The notes under the pieces were generated by a model. It was not told the DNA's origin. It did not search any database and saw nothing but the letters and a program-made list of their open reading frames with translations. Of a stretch of 64,000 nucleotides of DNA, positions 16,430 to 26,900 are shown one piece after another. The translations under genes and the position numbers were made by a program. Numbering within the stretch: the stretch's first letter is position 1; every line of letters begins with the position of its first letter. This stretch comes from an uncultured Lachnospiraceae bacterium (lineage in GTDB: Bacteria > Bacillota > Clostridia > Lachnospirales > Lachnospiraceae): contig CALWRE010000043.1 in assembly GCA_944383835.1 (NCBI GenBank), forward strand, positions 1-64,000, given 5' to 3'.

Positions 16430-16433
16430 CGGC

Positions 16434-16655
16434 TCACCCCTGCTTGCTCTGGATGAATTTGTCCAGTTCCTCCACGGTCTCCAGCTTCTGATCCAGGTCG
16501 ATCTCGATGCCGGTCTGATCCTCCAGTTCCGTCGCCAGTTCTACCATATCCAGGGAATCGATGCCCAGCTCCGAAAACTTGCTCTCCGGCTTTACGGCGC
16601 TTATATCGCAGCCGGTGCGCTCCACAATAATTTTTGCAATCATGTCGTAATACAT
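16434..16655 (-). CDS. acpP: Acyl carrier protein
   Basis: A 73-aa acidic carrier. The phosphopantetheine site is Ser34 in GIDSLDMVEL. ATG 16655 (MYYDMIAKII) was chosen, 10 nt after GGAGG. An upstream in-frame ATG at 16664 lies one base from the same GGAGG and is unlikely to be used. The first gene of the fatty-acid operon. Upstream there is a cytidylate-kinase-like gene with its own terminator, and no fabH or fabT. Confidence 0.96.
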   Translation of the reverse strand: MYYDMIAKIIVERTGCDISAVKPESKFSELGIDSLDMVELATELEDQTGIEIDLDQKLETVEELDKFIQSKQG

Positions 16656-16710
16656 ATCTCTCATTCCTCCAAAGGGATTTTCAAGCCGCTCTATGCGCTT
16701 GTTGCCACCC

Positions 16711-16716
16711 ATTATA
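16711..16716 (-). promoter_or_regulatory. Candidate -10 of the fatty-acid operon
   Basis: Minus strand TATAAT at 16711-16716, about 55 bp before acpP and downstream of the terminator at 16819-16863. No good -35 is present at 16-18 bp, so the promoter may be activator-dependent or the call wrong. A FapR-like palindrome was looked for and not seen. The 274-bp gap 16656-16929 holds no other gene. Confidence 0.4.
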
Positions 16717-16818
16717 CGCGGCGGCTGTTCCGTCAGGATTCCAGCAGCGTTCCCCCAGCGTTCCTCTTCCAAATTAAAATGGAATGATACCAGGGCCAAA
16801 AGGCCAAAAATATGAAAT

Positions 16819-16863
16819 AAAAAAAGAACCCCCGCAGCGGATCCGCATCCTCCGCCGCAGGGG
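16819..16863 (-). terminator. Rho-independent terminator after the cytidylate-kinase-like gene
   Basis: The minus-strand RNA forms a 13-bp GC-rich stem, CCCCTGCGGCGGA pairing with TCCGCTGCGGGGG (two G-U pairs), 9-nt loop, followed by TTCTTTTTTT. It separates the fatty-acid operon from the upstream gene. Confidence 0.85.
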
Positions 16864-16929
16864 CAATATCTTTATTCGTTATATCGCTTTTATCTCATCG
16901 CTTTTATTTCATTCCTTTCATTTCATTGC

Positions 16930-17604
16930 TTACTTTTCATCCAGAAGTCTGGAGATATCGTCCTTGCGGCCGCTCTTGCGGTAGTCCTCCTTCGCCTCGG
17001 CGAAATCCAGGATCATATCCACGCATCTCTCCCGCCCGATGGCGCTGGAATTGAGGCAGAGGTCGTAGCTCTGCAGAGCGCCCCACTTCTTATTGGTGTA
17101 ATAGTTATAGTAGGAGGCCCGGCGCTTATCGGTCTTGATCATCTGATCCCTGGCCTTATCCGCGTCGATGTCATAACGCTTCATCAGGTAAGGGATCTTA
17201 TCCTCCTCGTCGCCGCAGATGAAGACTGTAACCAGATGGGGATGCCCTTCCAGCGCATAGTCGGCGCAGCGCCCCACAATGACGCAGGATTCTTCGCTGG
17301 CCAGCTTCTTAATGGTCTCAAACTGAGCCAGGAAAACCCGCTGGTTCAGCGGCATATCTACATAATGGGAGGAGGCATAACCCAGAGAATACGTGTCCAT
17401 CACCAGCGAATAGAGAAAGCTGCTGACCGGCTTCTCATCATGGCTGCGGAAAATGTCCTCGCACAGTCCGCTGTTTCGCGCCGCCAGAGTCAGAAGCTCC
17501 TGGTCGTAGCACTTAACTCCCATCCTCTTGGCCAGCGCCATGCCGATCTGGCGCCCGCCGCTGCCGCACTCCCTGCCGATTGTAATTACCAGGTTCTCAT
17601 TCAT
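16930..17604 (-). CDS. Cytidylate kinase-like family protein
   Basis: A 224-aa P-loop protein of the cytidylate kinase-like family common in Clostridia. The phosphate loop GRECGSGGRQIG lies at residues 10-21. The LID-like region is MIKTDKRRASYYNYYTNKKWG. CMP kinase is the nearest known activity, but members of this family often stand beside the true cmk and their substrate is not established. ATG 17604 is preceded by GAAAGGAGTGGGCAT. It has its own promoter and terminator. Confidence 0.85.
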   Translation of the reverse strand: MNENLVITIGRECGSGGRQIGMALAKRMGVKCYDQELLTLAARNSGLCEDIFRSHDEKPVSSFLYSLVMDTYSLGYASSHYVDMPLNQRVFLAQFETIKKLASEESCVIVGRCADYALEGHPHLVTVFICGDEEDKIPYLMKRYDIDADKARDQMIKTDKRRASYYNYYTNKKWGALQSYDLCLNSSAIGRERCVDMILDFAEAKEDYRKSGRKDDISRLLDEK

Positions 17605-17657
17605 ATGCCCACTCCTTTCTTGTAAAAAACGTACAAAATATCCATCTCGTTATCTAT

Positions 17658-17686
17658 ATTATACACGTTTTTTCACAAAAAGTACA
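17658..17686 (-). promoter_or_regulatory. Promoter of the cytidylate-kinase-like gene
   Basis: Minus strand: TGTACT (17681-17686), 17-bp spacer, TATAAT (17658-17663). Consensus -10, weak -35. Confidence 0.55.
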
Positions 17687-17731
17687 GCGGTTTTGCAGGA
17701 AAAACAGCGGTTGCCTGTGAATTTGCAGCAA

Positions 17732-18559
17732 TCAAATCTTTTCGGCAAGCCATTCGTCGACCTGTGAAATTTCCATACGGACAATCCGGGCAATGTTTCC
17801 CACAGACATCCCCATATCTGACAGGCTGCGGGCGATTTCCCGTTTTTCCTCCATGCGCGCTTCATTGCAGAGAGTTTCCATTTCTACACACATTTCTTCT
17901 ATTCCTTTCTGTGTCTCCTTCAGTTCCCGCATCCGTTTCGCCAGAATAGGACTGTACATATCGCTGGCCTTTCGGCAGTGGAAATCATGCATCAACTTCC
18001 CTAATTCCGTATCATCCTGAATACCTGCGTTCACATAGATAATATGTGACTGGTCGTCAAAACTATCCATGGTTTCTGAAACAGACCTCTCGATGTGATA
18101 CAGGGAAAGACCCGAACCAAGCACATCCGTCGCTGTAATAAATATGACATAGGATTCTTTTTCAAAATCATCATACTCTTCCCCCGGATTCAGCGTATTG
18201 GCATCAAGGATACTGCTGTAATACCTCGAACGCTTGAGGGAGGCGCCAGAAGCCCTTTGCTGCACTTCAATGCAAAAGCGTCTGCCCACCGCATCCTGGG
18301 CCACACAATCCAGTATGGCAGAATGTCCATGCAGATTTTTATGATCCTGCTGAACCACAACGCTTGTAATCTGCAAATCCCTCCGCCCTGTGATAATCCG
18401 AATAACGTATTCTGCACATTCCACATTTTTGAAAACGCTGCGCATAAACGTATCACTCATCATAGTAAAATTTTCTATTGTCGCCATATATCTTGCATAA
18501 TGCGCTGGGAGTGGATGGCTGGCAACGTCAGGGATTCCATTAACGTTATCGGTACACAT
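17732..18559 (-). CDS. Rpn-family recombination-promoting nuclease / PD-(D/E)XK transposase-like protein
   Basis: A 275-aa protein of the PDDEXK nuclease family annotated as Rpn or putative transposase. The nuclease core is visible as SAILDCVAQD followed by RRFCIEVQQRA, the D...(E)xQ pattern of the fold. The C-terminal third is helical, with MEEKREIARSLSDMGMS and a helix-turn-helix-like tail. Rpn proteins cleave DNA and promote RecA-independent recombination. No terminal inverted repeats or target duplication surround it. ATG 18559 has a weak GGCGG; an in-frame ATG at 18616, closer to the promoter, is possible. It looks more AT-rich than its neighbours, which suggests acquisition. Confidence 0.75.
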   Translation of the reverse strand: MCTDNVNGIPDVASHPLPAHYARYMATIENFTMMSDTFMRSVFKNVECAEYVIRIITGRRDLQITSVVVQQDHKNLHGHSAILDCVAQDAVGRRFCIEVQQRASGASLKRSRYYSSILDANTLNPGEEYDDFEKESYVIFITATDVLGSGLSLYHIERSVSETMDSFDDQSHIIYVNAGIQDDTELGKLMHDFHCRKASDMYSPILAKRMRELKETQKGIEEMCVEMETLCNEARMEEKREIARSLSDMGMSVGNIARIVRMEISQVDEWLAEKI

Positions 18560-18653
18560 AATTATTACCGCCTTTTGAAATGAATGGTTGATAGAGGGAA
18601 CAGATAAGCAAGTCATATAAATGAAAATGGATATGCTTTCAATGTTTGATTAT

Positions 18654-18682
18654 ATGATACCATAAGGGTTCAAAAAATGCAA
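18654..18682 (-). promoter_or_regulatory. Promoter of the Rpn-family gene
   Basis: Minus strand: TTGCAT (18677-18682), 17-bp spacer, TATCAT (18654-18659). A reasonable vegetative promoter. Confidence 0.6.
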
Positions 18683-18721
18683 GCATTTTTTCATTATTTG
18701 CAAGTCGGACAGATCATCACG

Positions 18722-18793
18722 CAAAAAGGAAGAGGCCGTCCCTATGATATCCGGATTTTAAAACCCCGGATTTTATGGGATTGCCTCTTCCTT
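18722..18793 (-). terminator. Terminator of the MucBP-like surface-protein gene
   Basis: AAGGAAGAGGC (18726-18736) pairs perfectly with GCCTCTTCCTT (18783-18793). The 46-nt interior can form a second small stem around the CCGGA/TCCGG words. TTTTTGC follows on the minus strand. It lies 15 bp after the stop of the surface-protein gene. Confidence 0.75.
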
Positions 18794-18807
18794 AAAAATA
18801 TTTTGTT

Positions 18808-20679
18808 TTAAGCCTCATTCTTCTGGCGTCTCATCCGAACCAGCATTACTGCGATCGCCGCCGCAACAATCACAATCCCGCCAGCAAGGGCAATCAGGAT
18901 GCCGGAAGTCGGGCTGCTGCCATTATCACCCGGCACGGAAGAAGCCAAAGGCACTTCCTCCTCCTCAATCCGGATGGTTTCCGCTTCTGTCTCCGCTTCA
19001 GTCTCTTCCTCGGTCTCAGCGGCCGTGGTCTCCGGTACGGTCGGAGCCAGAGGCACATCCTCATCCGGGATAATCACGCCCTCTTCATCATAGGTCGTAA
19101 CCGTCTCCTCTCCCTCGGGCGTCGTAGTGGTAACAGTGGAAACAACCGTGGTGGTCTCCGTCCCCGTCGCCTCATCCACTACCGTGACATTTTCATTGCT
19201 GACCTGCGCATTCTCATTGGCCGTGTCATTAATGTTCCGATAGTAGAACATATAGGTCCGCACCGGGCTGTAATAGCTGTGAGTCGTGTTTGTATTCTGT
19301 CCGGAAAGCAGCACATAGGACTCGCCGCCGGCCTCATAAGAGGAAGGAACCTGAATCGCAGCGGAGCTGCCGCCAGCTACCGCCTGGCTGCCTGTATAGA
19401 TTACTTCTCCGGTGGAAATATCCAGGTAGCGGACAGCCAGAGTATAATCCCCGGTGGAACCGCTTTCCTGCTGGGTATAATTCACATAATAGGTGCGCTG
19501 GGAGCTGCCGTAAGCATGGCGGATCTCTGTCCGCTGACCGCTGGCCAGCAGATAGGTGCTGCCATTGTAATCCACAGAGCCCGGCAGCTGATAAACGCCT
19601 GTGCCGTTCACCGGTACGGATACAGACTCCGCCCGCAGCTGCTCGCCGGTCACGGAATCCACCAGCTGAATGGAGATGGTATAAGGCAGCTGCTCGCTGG
19701 TCTGGTTGTACAGAACCGTATAGGTGCGCGTCTCCTCGCCCGAGGTATGGGTGATCACCACCGGCTGTCCCTCCGCCCTCTGATAGCCGCTGTAATTAGA
19801 AGTCACATAGGAGGAAGGAGTCTCAAAATTCACCGTGCCGCCCACCGGAACCGTAACGGTATCGCTGCCCAGAACCGTACCCGTAGCCGCATCTTGGTAC
19901 TGGATCGTAATATTGTAAGGCGTGCTGGGCTGTTCAGCCTCTCCCTGGTAAACCAAGGTGTAGGAGGCAGTGGTATTACTGTAATCCTGGGTGATCGCAG
20001 CATTCTGGCCGCCTGCCAGATTGTAATTGCGGCCATTGAAATTCACGGATGCAGGAGCCTGATAGGTCGCGCTGCTGCCCGGCTGAATCGTAAACTGCTC
20101 GTTGCCGATGGCATATCCGTTCTCATCGATAAAGTAAACCGTTACCGTGCGAGGATCCTGCTGTACTTTTGAATACAGGAAGGTCACGCTGGCATTTCCG
20201 TAAGAAACGTAAGCGCTGGGATTGGCGCAGCGGTAGATGTCGGAGCCGACGGAGGCCATTTCTTCCACGCTGACCTGCTTCTGGCCTTCGTCCAGAGAAA
20301 CGGTCGTTGTACTGTGAACCTGAGGAGCATTATCTCCATACTGCACATAGACCGTTACATAGTGCTGGTTTAAAGAATTGACGAAGCGAATATCCGTAGG
20401 GTCATCCTTTCGGTAAACTGTAACAGTAATTCGATCGGAACCGGATACGGTAAACGCGGCATTTCCTCCCGCATCCACATAAATTTCGGCCCCGGTGTTA
20501 TCTACCACAAAGGTTCCGGCATTTCCATTATTCGTAATCTGGAACTTCTGTTCATTCGGGCTATCCGCTGTCTGCTGTGTGACAGAAAAGGTAGCGGCCC
20601 GGGCGGTTCCATCAAATACGCCAAGAGCCAGAACAATCATGGCAAAAACTAAAATGCAGTTTTTTAATCCTTTCATCAT
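18808..20679 (-). CDS. Surface protein with four MucBP-like repeats and C-terminal membrane anchor
   Basis: A 623-aa exported protein. ATG 20679 was chosen because the preceding bases GGAGAGGAAG form its ribosome site, and it gives a clean signal peptide ending GTARA before ATFSV. An N-terminal beta-rich region (about 25-175) is followed by four related repeats of roughly 70-80 residues starting near RTVTVYFIDENG, YNITIQYQDAATG, YTISIQLVDSVTG and YTLAVRYLDISTG. Each ends with a TYxVxY strand, as in MucBP/mucin-binding-type modules. A Thr/Glu-rich stalk precedes a hydrophobic helix GILIALAGGIVIVAAAIAVM and a basic tail RMRRQKNEA. There is no LPXTG. Its promoter shares an unusual site with the giant surface-protein gene. 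Confidence 0.8.
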   Translation of the reverse strand: MMKGLKNCILVFAMIVLALGVFDGTARAATFSVTQQTADSPNEQKFQITNNGNAGTFVVDNTGAEIYVDAGGNAAFTVSGSDRITVTVYRKDDPTDIRFVNSLNQHYVTVYVQYGDNAPQVHSTTTVSLDEGQKQVSVEEMASVGSDIYRCANPSAYVSYGNASVTFLYSKVQQDPRTVTVYFIDENGYAIGNEQFTIQPGSSATYQAPASVNFNGRNYNLAGGQNAAITQDYSNTTASYTLVYQGEAEQPSTPYNITIQYQDAATGTVLGSDTVTVPVGGTVNFETPSSYVTSNYSGYQRAEGQPVVITHTSGEETRTYTVLYNQTSEQLPYTISIQLVDSVTGEQLRAESVSVPVNGTGVYQLPGSVDYNGSTYLLASGQRTEIRHAYGSSQRTYYVNYTQQESGSTGDYTLAVRYLDISTGEVIYTGSQAVAGGSSAAIQVPSSYEAGGESYVLLSGQNTNTTHSYYSPVRTYMFYYRNINDTANENAQVSNENVTVVDEATGTETTTVVSTVTTTTPEGEETVTTYDEEGVIIPDEDVPLAPTVPETTAAETEEETEAETEAETIRIEEEEVPLASSVPGDNGSSPTSGILIALAGGIVIVAAAIAVMLVRMRRQKNEA

Positions 20680-20759
20680 TCTTATCTTCCTCTCCATTTC
20701 GTTTTTTCAATATCTGTCAATTTCCAACCGAATATCTCTTTTTGTTTTTTTTTGGTTTT

Positions 20760-20791
20760 ATTATATCATTCAATAATCACACCGCAATCAC
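20760..20791 (-). promoter_or_regulatory. Activator-type promoter with SARP-like direct repeats (MucBP-like gene)
   Basis: Minus strand, 5' to 3': GTGATTG (20785-20791), 4-bp spacer CGGT, GTGATTA (20774-20780), exactly 8 bp, then TATAAT (20760-20765). No -35 hexamer is evident. SARP activators are known to bind heptameric direct repeats with 11-bp period whose proximal copy lies 8 bp from the -10. The same layout precedes the giant gene at 35610-35641. Confidence 0.7.
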
Positions 20792-20837
20792 AGAAAGGTC
20801 TTTTTTTGATGTAAACGTTTGGTTTTCTATGAGCGGC

Positions 20838-20874
20838 AGAGACCGCCGCAGGATATTTTCCCGCGGCGGTCTCT
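20838..20874 (-). terminator. Strong hairpin downstream of the giant surface-protein gene
   Basis: AGAGACCGCCGC (20838-20849) and GCGGCGGTCTCT (20863-20874) form a perfect 12-bp stem with a 13-nt loop, 73 bp beyond the stop codon. No T-run follows on the minus strand, so it is an atypical terminator or a 3'-end stabiliser. Confidence 0.5.
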
Positions 20875-20947
20875 CCGATGGCTGTGCGCCGCTACAATGG
20901 TCACGCAGCCCTTATCTTATAAGTGATTTTGTGGCTTAAATTTACAG

Positions 20948-23900
20948 TTAGATTTTCCGTTTCCGCCTCCTGGCGTAAATCCCGGCTGCCCCTATCACAG
21001 TCAAGGCAATTCCCGCTGCCGAAAGCCAGAACCACAGATTCCGGTTGTCGCCTGTATCAACGTCCTCTGTTGTCAGTCTGTATAAGCCGGCGTCCCAGGT
21101 CCAATCATACTGGCCGTCCTCCAGATAGAAGACACGGCTGCGATACCAGTCGTCTCCGATTGCCATGCTGGCGTCCGAATCATACTGATAAGCGTTGTCG
21201 CCTGTCCCCCTGTTATAAAGGGTTGCGATATAAGGAGCCGAAATCTGGAAGCGAACACGATAGTATCCTTCCTGCAGATCTAGAAAACGATAATAACCGT
21301 TTTCATTGGTCGTGGTCGTCCCCACTACTGTCCAGTCGCTGTTATCATCCAGCCGGCCGGTCATATTGCGCTCCAATACCACCGGAATGCCGGCTACTCC
21401 TGCCTCTCCAACATCCTGGATCCCATTGCGGTTATCATCATACCACACGAAATCGCCCATGCCGCAGACCGTTACAATCACACCAGCGTCCCAGGTCAGA
21501 TCCGTCTCCCCATATCCGAGGAATATTGTGGTCGTCACATAGCCCAGGTTTTCCATATAAAAGCCCAAAGCGTCGGAATCCACAGCAGAGTCTGTTCCCG
21601 CATTGGTAATGGTTATAGTCGTCGTCGGATCCTCGAAGTCAAAGAAAACACGATACTGAATGTCATAGTCATCGCCTCCCGGCAGTCCGGTAAAGAGATA
21701 TCGGCCGGTTTCATCCGTAGCGGTAGTTCCGCCAGGCCACAGTCTCCAGGTATCGGTATCACCCATCCTGTACTGCAGGCGTACTGTTACGCCTGAGATC
21801 GGCTGCTCGCCTTCATCCTGAATTCCGTCCTTATCCGTGTCAAACCATACATAATCTCCTATGGCCCCCAGCAGATTTGCGCCGGCATCCCAGGTCTCAT
21901 CTACGGTGTTATAACCCAAGGTGATGACTTCGGTAAAGCCGCTCTGATAATTTCCATCGGTAAAGACGCAGCAGTCCGAATCATTCGTATCAGACAGGTT
22001 GGTCTCTGGCGTTTTATCGCCGTCCGGAGAATCCACCGCTGTATAACCTTCAGGGAAACGGAAGAAGACCTGATACTGGCCTGCCTCCAGCTCATCGAAG
22101 AAGTAGCGTCCATCCCCGCCCACCGTCGTCTCACGAATCGGCTGCTTCTCGCGGATGCCATTGATCACCCGATAAAGCTGCACCAGTGTCCCCGGCAGAG
22201 GGCTATCCATGCGTCCTGTATCTATATCCTGAAGATCCGTATAGTTGGTATCCTCAAATATATAACCGCCTAGGGCGCTGTATACCCAGACGCCCGCGTC
22301 CCAGGTCCGATCCTGCTTGCTGCCATTCCGAGCAATCACTTCGCTTTCCGCAAAGGTCAAAGGAATTACCTGCGTTCTCTTGATACGGCCGCTGCTATCC
22401 GCATTATATATGGCATCCGAGTCGTCCGGCGAGAACACCGATGTACTGTTTCTGTCCGAATCCGTAAATGCATATCGGTAAGTATAACCGTCTGTAGTCA
22501 ATGCGCGGATATCAAATTCCACTACATAATAACCCTGCGGAAGCTGATCAAACAAATAATAACCATCCGCATCCGTCAGAGCGGTAGCTATAGGCTCATC
22601 ACCTGCCTCCACCTGACCATCTGCCGAATCTACCCGGTACAGGTTTACCAATACGCCTTCCAGGCCCGGTTCATCCGGTCCCTGCAGGCCATCGTGGTTC
22701 AAATCGATCCATACCCGGTCACCCAGAGCCACAGACACCACGTATCCGGCATCGATTGTCAGATTATCCTCTCCTGCAATGACTTCTCTGCCCTCCACCA
22801 TCTCATTCAAAATGGAAAGAGTAATGGTGTCCGTCCAGCCGTTTGCATCTATGTTGCTGTCTGTCTCGTAATCCACTCCCTGCTCTGTCTCACCTCCATA
22901 GCGGATTGTAACGGCGTGATTCGCCGGGACACTAAAGCGTACCCGGTAATAATAAATCGTACCGCCTACATAATCATCCGGATTCTCCGATCCCTCCGCC
23001 GCTCCGGTAGCCAAATAATTGCAGGGCAGGTTGTCAAACAGATAATGGCCTGCTCCGTCTGTCGTCGTAGTGGCAATCAATTTTTCCTCCGAGCGATACA
23101 GCGTACCCCCATTCAGGTAAGTCAACGTCGTCTGATACAGCTCCACCGTAATGTTTGCCGCTGCAGAGCTTTCTCCATCATCCTGGATTCCATTGTTGTT
23201 CAGATCATACCAGGCCGTATCTCCGATAGAGCCCGTGGGCAGGCTGAGGCCCACCAGCACTTTATTGGGCTCCACAATATCCAGCGTCGGATTGATCTGC
23301 GCTTCACCGGCCCGGACTACGGCAGCTGCAGACGAGTTGGCCATAACCGTACCATCGTAAATCGAAATATCCTCAGCCGTATAGCCCGGCGTCTTCATTT
23401 CCAGCGTTACCGTATAAGACTCGCCCTGCGCCAGATAATCTCCTTCCGGCAGAGTTACCTCGACGCCTACAGCAGTAACCCGACTCATATCCGACGGTTT
23501 ATCCGTAGTCCAATAGCCTCCGTTTGCCGCATTCCAGTAATCACCGTCTGCATCATAAAGCATAGGAAGCTCTTCTTCTGCCGTATAAAGCTCCCGATTG
23601 TCCCTGATCCAGCTGTTGCTCTGGGCATCCGCCTCCACGTAATAGTAAATCGTAGCGTATTTATCCTCTGCAAATACATTTACCAGCAGCATCTCCTCGT
23701 AGCCACTGCCATTCGGGATGGTCGTCAGGCGGTCGGTAATGCCGGACGAACGGAATACGAACGTATCTCCGTTAAAGGGCAGTATATCTATAAAACGGAC
23801 GCTCCTCAGATTGCTGGTGGAGTTGTTGTACAATGTCAGCTTATAATATACGTTTTCATTGGGATACACATCTACCTGAGATGTAGTATAGTTTCCGTTA

Positions 23901-26900
23901 AGCTCGTCGCTGACTGTCTTTACAAGTACCGTCTCCTCCGAATTCAGGACGATAAAGTCCACCGGCTGGTTCAGATACTCGAGTTCCATGTTCAGGTTGC
24001 TGTCCAGACTATCGTTCACCTGCGTGCTCCCCTGGTATGCCTCAAAACTGAGTCCCAGCGGATTTTCCTGAGACGCCGGCAGCTGATACAGGCTGCTCAG
24101 GTAGGCCGGTGAAAACAGGCCGCTCTGGCTGGAGGGCTTATCATAATCAATGGTGGCGCTGTAGCCGATTGTCAGGCTGGAATTTGCTCCCGCCTCCGTA
24201 TCCGGGCTCAGCGCAATATCTTCCGAAAATGTGAAGATATAGCGCGTGGTCGTCTCTGTGTTGCTGTATATATAGGTTCCGTTTTCTATAGCCGTCACTG
24301 CCGGCACACCCTCTACCGCCGTCACCGTATAATCTCTTCCTTCTACCAGGGCTACATTCTGCGGCACGCCGTTTACCATCTGTGTCTGATAAACGGTAAA
24401 TCCGGATCCCTGGTCCAGAGTCGTATAGGCGGGCAATTCTACCGCTATCACGGGCTGGCGGAAATCAGGGGCATTCCCCTCTTCGTTTTGAACATTCACT
24501 GCCTTTACCTGGAAGTCTACCGTATCGCCCGTATAGAAGGTATAGCTGCTGCCTGCATTGACAATCGTGTTGGTCAGCAGCACCTGGGGCAGCAATTCAT
24601 CCGCTCTGGGAATCAATGCCTCCACTTCATTGCTGGTGTTCGTTCCCGTTACCTGCTGCTCTGTCCCGTCGGAAGCACGGTACGTATAGGCCCAGTCAAC
24701 CGTGGCGTCATTTGTAATCCGGCGCACCTCCGGCGCAACAGGATCTCCTGTACGCTCGGCAAAAGTCACCTCCATGGTAAATCCATCCGCCTTGAAGCCT
24801 GCCCGCACATTGCTGTAGGCAATTTGAACACCCACCGCATTCAGCCCATCCAAGCTCACAGTCCTCTCCTGATCCAGCACCAGGCCGGATGCGGCCGGCT
24901 GCCAGGAATCGCTGCCAAAGGTCCGGTACAGAACCTGTGCCGTAACCTGCTGCGCCGAATCCGCATTGGATGCAGGATCCACTGTCACCTGATTGATGAC
25001 GTAGTCTCCCGCCTCTGCCGTCTTTTTCCGATAAATCTGGGTCACCGTGTCGTAGGAGTAAAGCAAAATGTTATCGTCGGTCACAGTAAAGCTATCCGCC
25101 GGCAGATCATTGGTACCGTCCGCCAAACCGGAAACCCGGAAATTCACGGTGTAGGAATCCAGCAAAAGGCTTTCATCCGCATAAACCGTTCCGTCCGTAT
25201 AGCCCTCGTTGTCATCCGAGACTTCCTTTCGGATACTCGGCTGGAAGACGCCGATGCTGGCCACCGTTTTGTTTGCAAAGGTCACTACATTGCGGGAACC
25301 ATCGCCGGTATACTGCGGATTATGGATCGGATATACCGTTACATATTGCGAAATCTCTGTAAAGGCGTCATCCAGCGTATAGCCGTCCGGAGCCTTCGTC
25401 TCCACTACCAGATAGGTGGTGCCTCCCTCTGCCGCCGGCAGCAGTTCGGACCTGACCGTACCGGTATGGTCGGTCGTCAAAGGCTGATCATTCATCAACT
25501 CCGTGTATTCGCCCTGGGCATTTGCGCCATAGATATTAAACTGAGCGTCGCTCAGCATCGCAGTGCCGTTTTCATCCGTCTTACGGATCAGCAGTCGGCC
25601 CATGTCAGCTTCGTCGGTCCAGGTGCCAGCGTTCACTGTCAGCTCAGAGCTGACGGTTGCCGTCGACTTCGGTACGATTACCTGGCGCACTTCGCCCGAT
25701 ACCGCATAGCCGTCCGGGGCCGATACTTCTTTAATATAATAGGTTCCAGGGTCAATGCCAGTCCATCTTGCCACGCCGTTTGTATCTGTGGTCACTGCCT
25801 CCCCTACCTCTGTCGTCTGATCGGACGCATAGAGCTGGAAGACGGCGCCGGCCAGCACCGGCGATCCATTCGGTGCATCTCCTGTCTTCGTCAGGACAAT
25901 GCTCATCTGCGGGTAATTTTTCACCGCCTCATCGCCCGTGAGATACGTGGTATAACCAGCTTGAATTTCAAAGTAAATCTCTTCCCCGGATACGCTGTAC
26001 TGAATATCCCCGTCTCTGGGCGCCGTAATCTCCTTCACCATATAGCGGCCGGGATCCAGCATGCCGGAGGAATAAATAGCTCTTCCTCCTTCCGTGAAGT
26101 TTACCGTAAAGGTAGAATTCTCCGAATCCACCAGCTCGTAGCTTCCGCTGTCGTTTTGCCGATAGAACTCAAATACCGCACCGCCCAGGGGAGTCATGCC
26201 GTCTCCGGCCACCTTTTCCAGCTGGAAATTGCCCTGGTAAGGCGTATTCATAATCGGCTCATCCGCCAGTTCCGTATTGGTCTGCTTATTGACCACCTGT
26301 ACCCAATGGGAAACCGTCTCCGCCTGGTAACCGGTCGGCGTGGATGTTTCCACCACCTCATACCAGCCTTCCTCCAGCGGGCCTGTTGTCAGGCTGCCAT
26401 CCGCTTCTGTAGTCCCTGTGTACGCTGCGGCCGCTCCATCCTTGTGGTTCTCGCCGAAGCCCTCGACTTTATAGAAAGTAAAACCGACTCCGCCCAGGCC
26501 CTGCGTACGGCCATCCCAAACCACGTTTTTCTGCAGCTGGATTCTGCCAAGGGTTTCATTTTCTACCGTTATCTCTGCCTTGCCGTCCGGATCGCTGTAC
26601 GTCACAGTAACCTCATGGATCGCCGTATTGCTGGCATATCCGCTCGGCGGGGTCTCCTCCACCAGATAAAATGTCTGAGAACTGTTCGCCCAGTCTTCAC
26701 TGTCCCTGTCATTTATTGTTACCGTGAAGGCTGCCTTGCCGTTAACGGTTGCCGCATGGGCTAAGGCAAGAGTTGTATTATTATCCTCTGCCAGCTCCTT
26801 CGACCCATACAGATAGAATACGGCTCCATCCAGCAAAGCTCCCGTTTCATCATCCGTCTTCGTCACTTCAATGGTAAACTGCTTGCGGTTCGTAATGTTG

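Noticed and set aside
16656..16929. FapR or FabT operator before acpP
   Set aside because: No palindrome resembling the known FapR or FabT sites was found by eye in this gap.
17732..18559. Insertion sequence
   Set aside because: The protein is of the Rpn/PD-(D/E)XK type sometimes labelled transposase, but no terminal inverted repeats or target duplications flank it.
24488..26764. Very long plus-strand open frames opposite the giant gene (also 22694-24112, 31379-32422, 34598-35446)
   Set aside because: They are the antisense of repetitive, codon-biased SpaA coding sequence. The translations lack domains, have improbable composition and no ribosome sites.
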